Of a stretch of 64,000 nucleotides of DNA, positions 22,843 through 32,750 are shown in pieces. Numbering within the stretch: position 1 is the first letter of the stretch; each line of letters starts with the position of its first letter. The position numbers were made by a program, and so were the translations under genes. This stretch comes from Cladobotryum mycophilum (Eukaryota > Ascomycota > Sordariomycetes > Hypocreales > Hypocreaceae), in NCBI GenBank assembly GCA_036429605.1, contig JAVFKD010000002.1, positions 2,976,001 through 3,040,000 of the forward strand. The letters are read 5' to 3'. A model generated the notes under the pieces. It was not told the DNA's origin. It saw nothing but the letters and a program-made list of their open reading frames with translations, and searched no databases.

Positions 22843-22912
22843 GAGGTGTAGGTGTAGGTGTAGGTGTGTAGGTAGGTACTTACTAGGAGTACTTGTAGGT
22901 GTGTGTAGGTAA
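22843..22912. repeat. GTAGGT-type repeat tract
   Basis: Imperfect repeats of GGTGTA and GTAGGT units with embedded TAGTACTT-like spacers. Confidence 0.8.
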
Positions 22913-23624
22913 TCAAGTAATGTACATACTTGTGAAGGGGCGAAGCGAGGCGAGACGGAAGATGCCGCGGAAATGGATGACTTGGATAGAGAGTCAGTGA
23001 TATCTGTGGCTTGTCTCGATAGTAATCAATCCAAGCCATAGCCATAGGGATTAGAAGGAAAGGCCATGAGTTGTCTTGTCTTGTCTCGTCTTGTCTCGTC
23101 TCGTCTCTCATATCGTCCTTGTCCTTTTTGGTATTCAGCCAGCCATTAGAATAAATGGATGATACTTGGATGGAACTTTTTTTCCCTTGGTTTGACTAGG
23201 CCATTTTATCTTACCGCCATCCCCATCCCATTCCATCCAATGGACGGATTAATTAAAAATTCAATGTTTAGGTACTCCATAACTTGTAGTCAAAGCGACT
23301 TTTCTTACATCAAGTACTACTAACGTACTACAAAGAGAGGTAAGTACAAGAGGCAGGTATGAGGGTCGGCGACTTAACACATACCCATATTGTATTAGCT
23401 TTAATAAAAAAAAGAAAAAAAAAGAGAGAGTCTACCTCTCTAGAGTCAAAGTAAAATAGTTTTTTTCTTCCCCTTCCCCTCGAGTGGATCACGTGGCTGC
23501 TGTAGCTTGACTCCAAACGTGGGAACGTCGTTCTGTCATCGTCGCCCTTCCAAAAGATCCTTGTAACGTGTGACGACGATCGGGTCTCTCCATTTTCATC
23601 TACCCACCCACCACCTACCACCTA

Positions 23625-23695
23625 CCTGCTTGTACCACCACTACTACCACTACCACTGCCACCACTACCACTACCACCAACCACCACCACTACAT
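23625..23695. repeat. CCACTA/CCACCA repeat tract
   Basis: Imperfect CCA/CTA trinucleotide and hexanucleotide repeats on the plus strand, in the same gene-free region. Confidence 0.85.
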
Positions 23696-23949
23696 ACTAC
23701 CTGTTCCATCCTACGGCCAATTCTCAAGGGTAATATCTAGTCCCAAGTTTCCTGTGCGTCCAACGCTCCGGCAGCCAGGCAAGGACCCCCAACGTCTCCA
23801 CACACACACCCACTTCGCCCAGTGTCGCAAGAAAGCAAGTCAAAACAAGCCTCACTAGCAACTAGCAAGCCATCCCAGTCCGGTCCTGGTCCAAGTCCAG
23901 CCCTTCGCTTGATCAACTACCACACCTAAAGGGAGAAGGAAGGAGAGTA

Positions 23950-23958
23950 AGAGAGAGA

Positions 23959-24005
<47 letters not shown>
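23950..24005. repeat. Long GA dinucleotide microsatellite
   Basis: An almost uninterrupted GA run of roughly 36 nt at 23961-23996 with impure GA flanks, followed by an A9 and a C6 run. A second GA run is at about 24298-24332. Such tracts are common nucleosome-depleted promoter elements. Confidence 0.9.
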
Positions 24006-24302
24006 GAAAGGGAAAAAAAAAACACCCCCCATTTATTATTAGACTCTGCCCACGACCTCTAGCAGAGCCGACTGCTGGAGGTGTAGAAACGAAAGAAGAA
24101 GGGGAAAAAAAGAGCTCGATAGCTAATCATGGGCCGGTCCGCCGATCACAAAGCGCAACTCCGGCACAACATATAGATAGTGGGTAAGACTGACGACGCA
24201 CAACTCCGTTTTCTCCAGCAAACTTCAGCTCCGGCTCCAGCTCCCAGCTCCCCTCCTCTTCCTACCCTCTTACGGAGAGCTCATCCATACCAATCAGAGA
24301 GC

Positions 24303-24333
<31 letters not shown>

Positions 24334-24723
24334 TATCCCCGGGACTTGGAGCAAGCGACTGCCGAGAACCGGCCCTCGATCGAACCCCAAACCGTGAGCA
24401 TGCCCGGGACCGCCACGGCACTTCTCTTCTAAGGCTGCAATTGCCGCCACAATCGAAAAGTTGTCGTCATCTTCAATTACACGATTGTGTGTGCCTGTCA
24501 ATTGTCATTCTTATTATTACTCTTTTTTGTTTTTGGCTTTCTTTCTTTCTTTTCGTTTTCCTTGCCCGCTGCCCATCCTCCGCCATGTTCGGCAGTTTGC
24601 CGGCCACAGATCAGCGACGACCTCTGACTCGATATCATTGACAGAGCGCCGGCTCTGATTTGAGACTCGGCCCGATCCATCGACTTCATTATCACATTAA
24701 ACGCTTGCAGATTCGTCAATTGA

Positions 24724-27289
24724 ATGGCTTCGATAAACGCGTACCCTTCCATCGCCGAGCCGAGATCCGTTTCGACACCTGCCACCATGAGTACCGACGC
24801 TACCAACCTGAGTGATGTTGCCGGTTCATACGATGCCTCTTCGTCCAGGTCGCAACAAGCCTCCCCACGCCAGCAGTCTCAACATCAATATCCACAGGAA
24901 CCAACACATTCACATTCACATTCGCAGCAGCAACAACAACAGCAGCAGCAGCAGCAGCTAGTGCCCCCACAGATAATACACCGAACCGTCAAACGACCGA
25001 GACCCGTCAAGTCCTGCACCGAATGTCGCAAGAGAAAACTTCGATGCGATCGCCTCTGTCCGTGCTCACAGTGCCAAAAGTCTGGTCGTCCATGCAAATA
25101 TGCACCTGATCAAGATTCAGCCAACTTATCCGATGGGTCTGACGTGGAAGCCGTCGACTCGGGCCGGCCTTCTAAGCGCAATTATCCCCCTGGAATCACC
25201 GCACCAGCCGGCATGTTATGTACCGATGTTGCAACAACACCATCATTGACGAAAAACACCGAATCTCCTGGATTGCCCTTGCTTGAGGAGCTCTCCCTAC
25301 GAATGGAGAGGTTGGAGAAGCAGGTCCTTGCCAGAAGCCCCGCGGGAACGGATTTGAGCACTGGCAGGATAGTCGCTGCATCCCCGGAAACAGTACGAGG
25401 CCTGACGGTTAAGCGTGGTGCTTTGCGAACCCGATACTTTGGGCAAAACAGCCCTCGCGTGCTGATGAATCTGGTGAGCATTGTCCTATAGCCGCCTGTC
25501 TTTTACTATGGCTTCTCGACCCGTTCTGACTCTGGCCCCCCAGTTTGACGATGCCAAGGCATACTCTGCCGAAAATTTCCACAGGGAGCCCTTCTTAAGT
25601 TTCGAATTGCTACACAAGCACCTACGGGGCGTCTATGCAAAATGCTTGACCCCCATCACCGTCTTTGTAGACTCGATGATGCCGGTTCAAAAGAGGATGA
25701 CGGATATATTGCCCAAGAAAGCTGTTTGCGATCGCCTCGTTGCCACTTACATTGATACCTCCGAGACAATCTACCGGATACTACATCTGCCGAGCTTTGC
25801 GGAGCAATATAACCTCTATTGGGAAGGTAAACTGCAATCTGACTTCTTTTTGCCGCAGTTACTCTCTGTTCTGTCGTTGGCGTCCCGATTCGAGACCAAG
25901 TCCAAGGGGCTGGGGCATGAGAGGGTAGAAGGTGTCCATATTCCAACGGCCTGTGCTCTCGTTCGAACCTGGCTCGATGGCTTGAAAGGCAAGCAACTTG
26001 TTGAGCTGCATACGCTCCAGGTTGAGGTCTTACTATTGCATGCGCAAAGGATGATCACGCAACGGGCCCAGGACTCTTGGAACCAATTAGGGTACATTGT
26101 GCGCCTTGCGATGACCATGGGTCTCCATCGCGATCCTGCAGAGTTTGAGCCACGAATATCCGTCTTCTTGGGTGAAATCAGGAGAAGATTATGGTTTACC
26201 ATTTGCGATATGGACCTCCACATGTCCATTGCTTCCAACATGCCGTGTCTCGTGAGGGAGGGAGACTATACCTGTCGGCCGCCACGGAATATAGATGATG
26301 TCGAGATTTTTCCTGACATAGTAGAGCTCCCTCCATCCAAACCAATCGATCAAATGACAGACAATCAGGTGCAAGTCTACGGCTCTATGACGCTTCCCTG
26401 TCGCATGCGGGTGTCGCATATGATAAACCGCATAGACACTATTCGTGACTACCAGGAGGTCTTGGATATTGGGGCAAAGCTAGACCGCTATATCGAGGAC
26501 ATCAACTACATATTTCCGCGGCACGTGCAGTTGAGTGACGAGCAGCGCAGCAGGATGTGGAGATCTAGGGCGGTCCTCGACATGCATGTTCGACGACCGC
26601 TGTTGGCCCTGTATCGACCCTTTGCCATGGGGGCTCCTGATACCCCTATCCAGATTTCGCGAGCATATCTACGGTCATCCATGGTCATCCTGAAATACCT
26701 AGATGAGATTGACCCGTCGCTGCCGCACTTTTCCGACGTTTCGGAAATGTACCTCCAGATGCTGAAGCGCGATATTATCCAGGCGTCCCTGAGCGTGTGC
26801 TATTTTATCAAGCCCGCTATCCGGCCGGGCTCTGACAGTGGCGCCTTGGCTCAACACGGACTTCGACTGTCACCGGTTGCAGCGGATGATTACCCATCGT
26901 ATGTACCAGACGATATCATGCTATGGTCACCGTCACGCTTGATCACCACTGTGCAGAAGACGCTTGATCTGCTGATTGGGGGCATGGTTGGGGGCGACTT
27001 GAAGGACATTGTGTGTCTTGCGGTTGTGCTGGAAAGCGTAAGCAGACCGAGCGCCAGACAGGATGACATTACGCGCGGTCTTTACGCGTTGCTGGAGAAC
27101 TGCCTGAGATCTGCGGGCGTGACCATGGACAAACTTCGCGAGGTCACCCCAGGCGGCACCGATGGGTTCCGAGCCGATTCGTACATGCACGGCATGATGC
27201 CATACATGCAGCATGGCTATAACATGGGCGGAATGTCCGATAATACGAGCGATTTTGGCGGTTGGATTATGTGGGATGGGTGGGACTGA
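24724..27289 (+). CDS. Zn2Cys6 transcription factor with fungal-specific domain
   Basis: Probable nuclear DNA-binding regulator. Exon 1 is 24724-25473 and exon 2 is 25544-27289; the 70-nt intron keeps the frame and the product is 831 residues. The Zn cluster spans about residues 98-124 (CTECRKRKLRCDRLCPCSQC then QKSGRPC) with spacing C-x2-C-x6-C-x5-C-x2-C-x6-C, the standard Gal4-type pattern. It is preceded by a poly-Gln tract (about 68-78) and a basic segment. A short Leu-rich helix (LPLLEELSLRMERLEKQVL) is a likely dimerisation coiled coil. Exon 2 holds the fungal_trans regulatory domain, with the typical RLAMTMGLHRDP and RRRLWFTICDMDLHMS blocks, and ends in a Gly/Met/Trp-rich tail. Target genes cannot be told from the sequence; direct-repeat or inverted CGG half-sites would be expected. 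Confidence 0.93.
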
Positions 27290-27743
27290 AGCTCGTCTTT
27301 TTGGCTTACAGTTTTCATCTCTCTTTGGCCAACCCATTGTTGCTTCCTATTGCCTCCAAGGACTCGTTGGCCCCTTTTCTCTTCTCTTCTCTTTTCTTTT
27401 CTCTTCTTTTTCTTCCTTGTCTTTATCTAGCAAATGGATTCTTTGGTTATGACAGATCCTCTTAGGGACTTTTCAACGAGCATCTGGAATGGATACTAGC
27501 ATTAAAAAGCCGGTGTGTGCTGGAGTTTTGACATCAACAAATGTTTTGTCGGAGAGGATACTCACGCAAGATACCCCATATGATTTGTTGGCCAATTTGG
27601 ATGGTTCATGGGATAGGATAATGTGTTGTGCGCAAGGGGGATTATTTGGTGTGTTGAAATAGAGTCTATATAATCAAGCGTACATAAAGTGGTATACAAT
27701 GTTGAATCCAAGGGATGAGGAGTTCCCCTTCCTTCCCATGTCC
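27290..27743. terminator. Convergent 3' region, regulator(+)/NmrA-like(-)
   Basis: Shared 3' spacer between convergent genes. It contains a CTTTT/TCTTC pyrimidine tract just after the regulator stop and an A/T-rich stretch toward the NmrA-like stop, consistent with 3' untranslated regions and polyadenylation signals. No gene seen. Confidence 0.4.
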
Positions 27744-28584
27744 CTACTCTGCCAGGACGGGCGACTTTCCATCCCACTCATTGCTCTCGGCGGCGTGGAC
27801 CATCCACTTGCCCAGACTATCTCTGCTGATGGAAGGGTTCCAGCCGCAACCTGCTCCATCATCCGGCCAAACTTTGACTTTGGTCACGGCACCTTCAGTC
27901 AGCCTCGCCGGCCGAGCTAGCACGAACGGCAGGCCGCTCTCCCTGACCAGCGCATCCACCTTGTTGTGGTCTTTGATGGTGAGCTTCATGGTGCTGTGGT
28001 GCATCACGAAGCGCAGCGGGAAACTCATGTTTGGCCACGAGGAGCCGGCGCCGAAGAGCGAGTTGACTACGATTTTCGGTGGTTCCGCAAAGGGGGTGCC
28101 GCGGATGGCCGAGAGGAGCGTCTTTGTGGTAGACTCGAGGAGATCGGGGGAGAGTCCGGGCCCAGGGGCGCAAAGGGGTTTTCGCTCGTGCGGCGGGGGT
28201 TGAGGGTCGTGAGGATGGCGGAGGGGAGGGTGGGTGATGAGAGTGCCTTTTCGACGTCTGATTGGGAGGAGGGGGTTCCTATTGGTTTTCTGGGTTAGTT
28301 TTTATTTATTTATGTATTTATTTTTATGTATTTATTTCTTTTGATGGGTGTGGAATTCATGAGAGGAGAATGAGATACCAGGAGACGGGAGACAGGATAT
28401 AGAAGATGGAAGATGGCAAGGGGGTATTTCTTTCTTTCTTACCTTTGAGGATGGTGAGGTTGGGATGGGGAGTGAGGGAGTCTGGGTTGCGGACGAGGAC
28501 GGTGACGGTGTGGCCTTTGTCGAGGGCTTCTTGGAGGACGATTCGGCCGTTGCGGCCACTTGCTCCGGAGATGAAGATGTGCAT
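27744..28584 (-). CDS. NmrA-like / SDR-type NAD(P)-binding protein, frame broken once
   Basis: Atypical short-chain dehydrogenase of the NmrA/NAD(P)H-binding type; substrate unknown. Exon 1 (28443-28584) gives MHIFISGASGRNGRIVLQEA, with the GASGRNG nucleotide-binding loop, then VTVLVRNPDSL and a second-strand block. A 164-nt intron leads to 28278, where TPSSQSDVEKAL and the family-typical ILTTLNPRRTSENPFAPLGP follow. At about 28155-28163 the reading must shift by one base (one base missing) to continue as SPDLLESTTKTLL, then VVNSLFGAGSSWPNMSF, FVLARPARLTEG and the stop at 27744. Both halves match the family, so this is either an assembly indel or a recent pseudogene. The thiolase is divergent across a 1.26 kb promoter region. 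Confidence 0.82.
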
Positions 28585-28632
28585 TTTTGAATGATTGTAA
28601 AGTTGGAGTTGGATGGTGGTTTTGATGTGTTT

Positions 28633-28658
28633 ATGTGTGTGTGTGTGTGTGTGTGTGT
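28633..28658. repeat. GT dinucleotide microsatellite
   Basis: About thirteen GT units 50 nt upstream of the NmrA-like start codon, within its probable leader or core promoter. Confidence 0.9.
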
Positions 28659-29430
28659 AAGTGGAAGTCGTCTATTGATATGCCAAGATGGTTTTCAGCG
28701 TAAGAAGAAGGATAAAGTCGATGATTGATGTAATTCTCTAATTAATGGTAAAAGCAGTTGATGATACAAGAAAGAAATCCAGAACTCATTTGAAACCCGT
28801 CTTCATCTTCATTTATATAATTTTCTTTTCCCCCTTCATCCTTTTTGGTTTCAATCCTCTGCTTCGTTCCATCAAGTTGGACCTCACTCGGCCGATACAA
28901 GCAAAAACTAACCAACATACTAGGTAGTCTACTATTCGGATCCGTGTCTTTCGGCCGGGTCGGAACAATGTAGTGTGGATGGAGCTGAACTTGGGGGGGC
29001 TTTGCTTGAACACGAAAGGGGAAATCATTCGAGAAACAAAAAAACTCGGCCTCTTTACAAATCAATTTAGTTCTTTTCTCTTTTTTTTTTTTTTTGATCC
29101 TTTGTATTTTTACGTGGCTGCACTTTTCTCTTTTTTGCTTGGAGGTGTAATACACGGATAAGTGGGTGTCTGTCCTAACGTTTGCCTTGCGGTTTGTCTT
29201 TACGGCTCGGACCAGGATAACGGACTCGGACCAGCTACTTAGGTACGGAGTAAGTACTGCGGAACAGAGGTACTCCGTGCCATACTCAGTACCTCGCACT
29301 TTGGGTAGAGGTAACCTGCTCCAAGACACGGCTCACCGCACACCGTATCTTGTATTTAAGCCATTTTACTCCACACATAGCATTCATTTAGCCCATATTT
29401 TCACACACTCTCTCACCCTTGCTGACAGAA

Positions 29431-29436
29431 CCTCGG
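29431..29436 (+). promoter_or_regulatory. CCTCGG fatty-acid-response-like element
   Basis: Exact CCTCGG hexamer 407 nt upstream of the thiolase ATG. In Aspergillus nidulans, CCTCGG is the core bound by FarA/FarB at beta-oxidation and peroxisomal genes. A single six-base match can occur by chance. Confidence 0.35.
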
Positions 29437-29842
29437 TGACCATCACATCCCGACCCATTTTTCTCGCCCCCTTCTCAAAAATAGCCAAGTTTCCATGGGG
29501 AAAGCTTCCCGCCTCCCCGCATTTCGATTCAAACAGCCGAGTTACCGTGAGGAGACAGCTCTTTGAAATAAATGTGTTGAAGCTTTTCAAAAAGTCCTAT
29601 CTAACATTGCAAAAATCAATCTATTTATTTGAACGGGTGAGAAGGTTGTCTCTTTTTGATCCAAAACGTAGCGTCCAGGTTTTGACCTTTTTTCTGTATT
29701 GACATATCAATTGCTTCCATCTCATAAACGTTTCTCTATTTCTGTTTGAATCTTTTTGTTTGGCCTTGTCCAAATTACTCGTAACATTGCAATTCATTCA
29801 GAGTCTCTTATCTTCATCATCATCATCATCAACACCATCATC

Positions 29843-31219
29843 ATGCCTCGCAAGCAAAAATCCCCCGTCTACGTCCTCGGCGTAGGCATGACCAAATTCA
29901 TCAAGCCCCGCGGCAAAGTCGACTACACGGAGCTCGGCTTTGAGGCCGGCGTAAAGGCCCTCCTGGACGCCCAGATCAACTACGACGACGTCGACCAGGG
30001 CGTCGCGTGCTACTGCTACGGCGACAGTACCTGCGGCCAGCGCGTCTTCTACCAGTTCGGCATGACCAAGATCCCCGTCTACAATGTCAACAACAACTGC
30101 TCCACCGGCAGCACCGGCCTGGCCATGGGGAGGACCTTCATCGCCAGCGGCGCTGCCGACTGCGTCATGGTCGTCGGCTTCGAGAAGATGATGCCGGGGA
30201 GCCTGCAGAGCTTCTGGAAGGATAGGGAGAACCCCACGGGCACCACAGGCAAGATGATGGCGGAGACGAGGGGCATCACCAACTCGCCTGGGGCCGCCCA
30301 GATGTTTGGCAACGCGGGCAGGGAGTACATGGAAAAGTACGGCGCCAGGCCAGAGGACTTTGCCGAGATCGCGAGGGTGAACCACGCCCACTCGCCAAAC
30401 AACCCTTACTCCCAGTTCCAGCAGGTCTACACGCTCGAGGAGATCATGAAGTCGCCCTCCATTCACGATCCCCTGACCAAGCTGCAGTGCTGTCCCACAT
30501 CCGACGGCGGTGCGGCCGCCATCCTCGTCTCGCAGGACTTCCTCGACGCGAGGCCGCATCTCAAGGGCCACGCCATTGAGATTGCGGGACAGTGCCTCGC
30601 CACCGATGCGCCGAGCTTGTTCTCGCGTAGCTCCATTGATCTGATGGGCTATGAAATGACGCAGCACGCCGTCCAGACGGCCATGGGTGAAGCCGGCATC
30701 ACGCCCAAGGACGTGCAAGTCGTCGAGCTCCACGACTGCTTCAGCGCCAACGAGATGATTGTCATCGACTCTCTCGGCCTTAGCGAGAAGGGCAAGGCCC
30801 ACGAGCTGGTGCGCAACGGCGACATCACCTACGGCGGCAAGTACGTCATCAACCCATCCGGCGGGCTCATCTCCAAGGGTCACCCCCTCGGCGCCACGGG
30901 CATCGCCCAGTGCGCCGAGCTAGTCTGGCACCTCCGCGGCTGGGCAAACAACCGTGCCGTGCCCAACACGCGATACTGCCTGCAGCACAACCTCGGCCTG
31001 GGCGGCGCCGTGGTGGTGACGGTGTTCAAGCGTCCCGACGGGCAGGCGGCCCCTAGCGTGGACTCTGCGACGGTCGGAAAGCAGAACGGGTTGGGGTACA
31101 ACCCTGCGGTGGAGGCCAAGGGGTTCACGGCCGAGCAGGCGGAAAAGGTGAGGAGTAAGACGGCCAAGAGCGAGTGGGCTTTGCAGGACACGGAGCAAAA
31201 GGTTGTTGCGAGGTTCTAA
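29843..31219 (+). CDS. SCPx-type thiolase (sterol carrier protein X-like, thiolase domain only)
   Basis: Thiolase-superfamily acyl-CoA enzyme, probably acting in peroxisomal (branched-chain or sterol side-chain) beta-oxidation. A single exon of 458 residues; the ATG at 29843 begins MPRKQKSPVYVLGVGMTKF, the standard SCPx-thiolase start. Catalytic blocks are present: NNNCSTGS with the nucleophilic Cys at 86, VELHDCFSANE with His at 297, and GGLISKGHPLGATG with His at 347. The CxG motif near the C-terminus is replaced by a HNLGLGGA block, as in SCPx enzymes. There is no C-terminal SCP2 lipid-transfer domain, unlike animal SCPx. The chain ends in Ala-Arg-Phe, a non-canonical but plausible PTS1 (Ser-Lys-Phe works in yeast catalase A). 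Codon use is strongly C/G-ending, so expression is probably high. An upstream in-frame ATG at 29756 exists but adds only low-complexity Ile/Thr sequence. Confidence 0.93.
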   Translation: MPRKQKSPVYVLGVGMTKFIKPRGKVDYTELGFEAGVKALLDAQINYDDVDQGVACYCYGDSTCGQRVFYQFGMTKIPVYNVNNNCSTGSTGLAMGRTFIASGAADCVMVVGFEKMMPGSLQSFWKDRENPTGTTGKMMAETRGITNSPGAAQMFGNAGREYMEKYGARPEDFAEIARVNHAHSPNNPYSQFQQVYTLEEIMKSPSIHDPLTKLQCCPTSDGGAAAILVSQDFLDARPHLKGHAIEIAGQCLATDAPSLFSRSSIDLMGYEMTQHAVQTAMGEAGITPKDVQVVELHDCFSANEMIVIDSLGLSEKGKAHELVRNGDITYGGKYVINPSGGLISKGHPLGATGIAQCAELVWHLRGWANNRAVPNTRYCLQHNLGLGGAVVVTVFKRPDGQAAPSVDSATVGKQNGLGYNPAVEAKGFTAEQAEKVRSKTAKSEWALQDTEQKVVARF

Positions 31220-31419
31220 GCTCGTACATTAATGAGCGCGCTGGGACGATTATTGTTGTTTAACGTCATAAGCGGATGAGAATGTGTAATTATAGTTAGA
31301 GGCACTGCATACTCTCTACCTACGTATGTGTAAAGCTAAATGTGTCTAGCCCATTGATAAAACATGGTTATTCATCACCTTTTATGAAACTTCCACCGTA
31401 GATGCAAAGATCCCCCGCC

Positions 31420-32073
31420 TCAATCACCAGACATCATTGCTGCTCGGATTGCTTCATGTTTGAACAAGAGTGAGAGGCCATCTCCGCTTTGCTCCAGAAA
31501 TTCCAGGATCCCATCTGCGGTTGCCGCTACATTCCTTTTTTCTTAGTAACTACAGTAGATTAACATGGGAAGCTGAGAGGGCTTACAGTCGAGTTGCTCT
31601 AGCTGTGCCAGGGTTGTCGGGAAGCCTAGAATTGCATCCTCGGCGTGATCGGTGCGAACGTCAACAAGGGGCTTGAATGGTCCTCCATCATCAGCCCGAC
31701 GTGCGTTCCCCCTTCTAATCTCTTGGTTGACAGACCTAGCAAAAAGAATTTATCATTAGCAAATGGTAAAAGTACTTTGTATGGGAGATGAGAAATGAGA
31801 AGAAAGAAAAAGAAAAAAGAGAAGAAAAAAGGAAGAAAAAGAAACGTACCATGCTCTGAGTTGCTTGAACTCCTGTTGGAACCCCATGAGAGTTGTTCCA
31901 ATCTCCTCCAAAGCCGTTTCGATGCGTGGCACTGACTGCGGTAGCGACTCCATTGCGTGCTTGATGGCCTGAACCTCGGACTGAATGTGATTCATAAGTA
32001 CTGGGATTTCTTCGAGTCTTCTTTTGATTAAATTCCAGTCAGGCATCCTGGAATCATGTCTGGATGATGCCAT
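31420..32073 (-). CDS. Small uncharacterised coiled-coil protein
   Basis: Three exons on the minus strand: 31850-32073, 31587-31735 and 31420-31526, with introns of 114 and 60 nt, joining in phase to 159 residues. No named family is recognised. Residues 12-75 (from DWNLIKRRLEEIPVLMNHIQ through LMGFQQEFKQLRAW) form a heptad-like amphipathic helix, probably a coiled coil. Exon 2 gives SVNQEIRRGNARRADDGGPF, a basic linker, then a short hydrophobic segment LGFPTTLAQLEQLD. Exon 3 has a last helix, ADGILEFLEQSGDGLSLLF. There is no signal peptide or membrane segment. The compact exon structure and clean phases argue that it is real. It is divergent from the 2EXR gene across a 677-nt spacer, so the two may share a promoter. 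Function unknown; a protein-protein adaptor would be a guess. Confidence 0.75.
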
Positions 32074-32750
32074 CGTGGATGATGATGGATGTCTAGCTGA
32101 TGGAGGTTTGAAGAGAGAAGCGAAGTTGAGGAGAGAAGCAAGCTGTAGAGGCCTCACGCAGTGTAGATACGTACTCCTAGTAGGAAGGCAAGTGAGTGGA
32201 AGGAATTACAATGTCGGTAGGCAGGTAATTAGAAGTTTCTATCCTCGCCGTCGATTACCCTTGTTCCTGCCAATTCCCGAAGTCACTCATGTCCTCATGT
32301 CAACCTGTGATTTCTTCCCCTCTGTCGCCCACGATTCCTCACATTGCTTTGGATTTCCACCTGTTGTATTGAGAATTTTCCTACATTTTTTATTGTTCTC
32401 TTGTTTTTACCATGTACGAGCGGTGGTTGTTTTTATTATAATGCCGATATTTTTGAAATGATGAAAATAACGTCAGTTGTTGCTTTTTGCTGGCTGGGCT
32501 GGACCTGGGCAAAAGCCAAGATAGAGGCATGAGTTCATTGGCTTAGAGCTGGCTGTTAATTGACGACCCAAATTTCTTCAGCTCAACGCACGTGAGTTAT
32601 TTTTTTCATCTTAAGAACAACAATGATGGTTTATCATATCGCATCCAAAATATATCTCTGCCAATTTTGATCATCTACTTCTTTTTGGCACCATTGCATC
32701 TTTTTCCCTATTCCCATCTTTTCCTCTTCTTTTTCGGTAAGCATTTTACC
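32074..32750. promoter_or_regulatory. Divergent spacer, coiled-coil gene(-)/2EXR gene(+)
   Basis: Shared upstream region of two poorly characterised genes. The part next to the 2EXR start is T/C-rich. No further open frame of note. Confidence 0.45.

Larger units (their letters stand above)
21446..24723. promoter_or_regulatory. Long repeat-rich upstream region of the Zn2Cys6 regulator
   Basis: A 3.3 kb stretch without a convincing gene. It contains GGAT, GGAGA, GTAGGT, GTCTC, CCACTA and long GA microsatellites, and a C/T-rich 5'-leader-like segment from about 24200. A 153-codon open frame at 24180-24641 overlaps GA repeats and looks like composition only. Regulators of this class often have long promoters and leaders with upstream ATGs, so part of it may be transcribed leader. 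That is inference. Confidence 0.5.
28585..29842. promoter_or_regulatory. Divergent promoter region, NmrA-like(-)/thiolase(+)
   Basis: Contains a GT microsatellite (28633-28658), a T15 tract near 29080, a direct repeat CTCGGACCAG (29206-29215 and 29225-29234), an inverted pair TACGGAGTA / TACTCCGT (29244-29252 and 29271-29278) and one CCTCGG hexamer at 29431-29436. CCTCGG/CCGAGG is the known binding element of the fungal fatty-acid regulators FarA/FarB, and the downstream gene is a likely peroxisomal thiolase. CAT repeats directly precede the thiolase ATG. Confidence 0.5.

Noticed and set aside
23625..24332. Tandem repeats that could suggest a CRISPR-like or satellite array
   Set aside because: Units are 2-6 nt microsatellites without spacers; this is a eukaryotic nuclear region.
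24180..24641. 153-codon plus-strand open frame before the Zn2Cys6 regulator
   Set aside because: Its middle is encoded by GA repeats (Glu-Arg runs) and the end by a T-rich leader. It looks like compositional bias.
29798..30883. 361-codon open frame on the minus strand overlapping the thiolase
   Set aside because: Shadow of the C/G-ending codon use of the thiolase. The composition is Val/Asp/Gly-rich without domains and the sense frame has all catalytic motifs.
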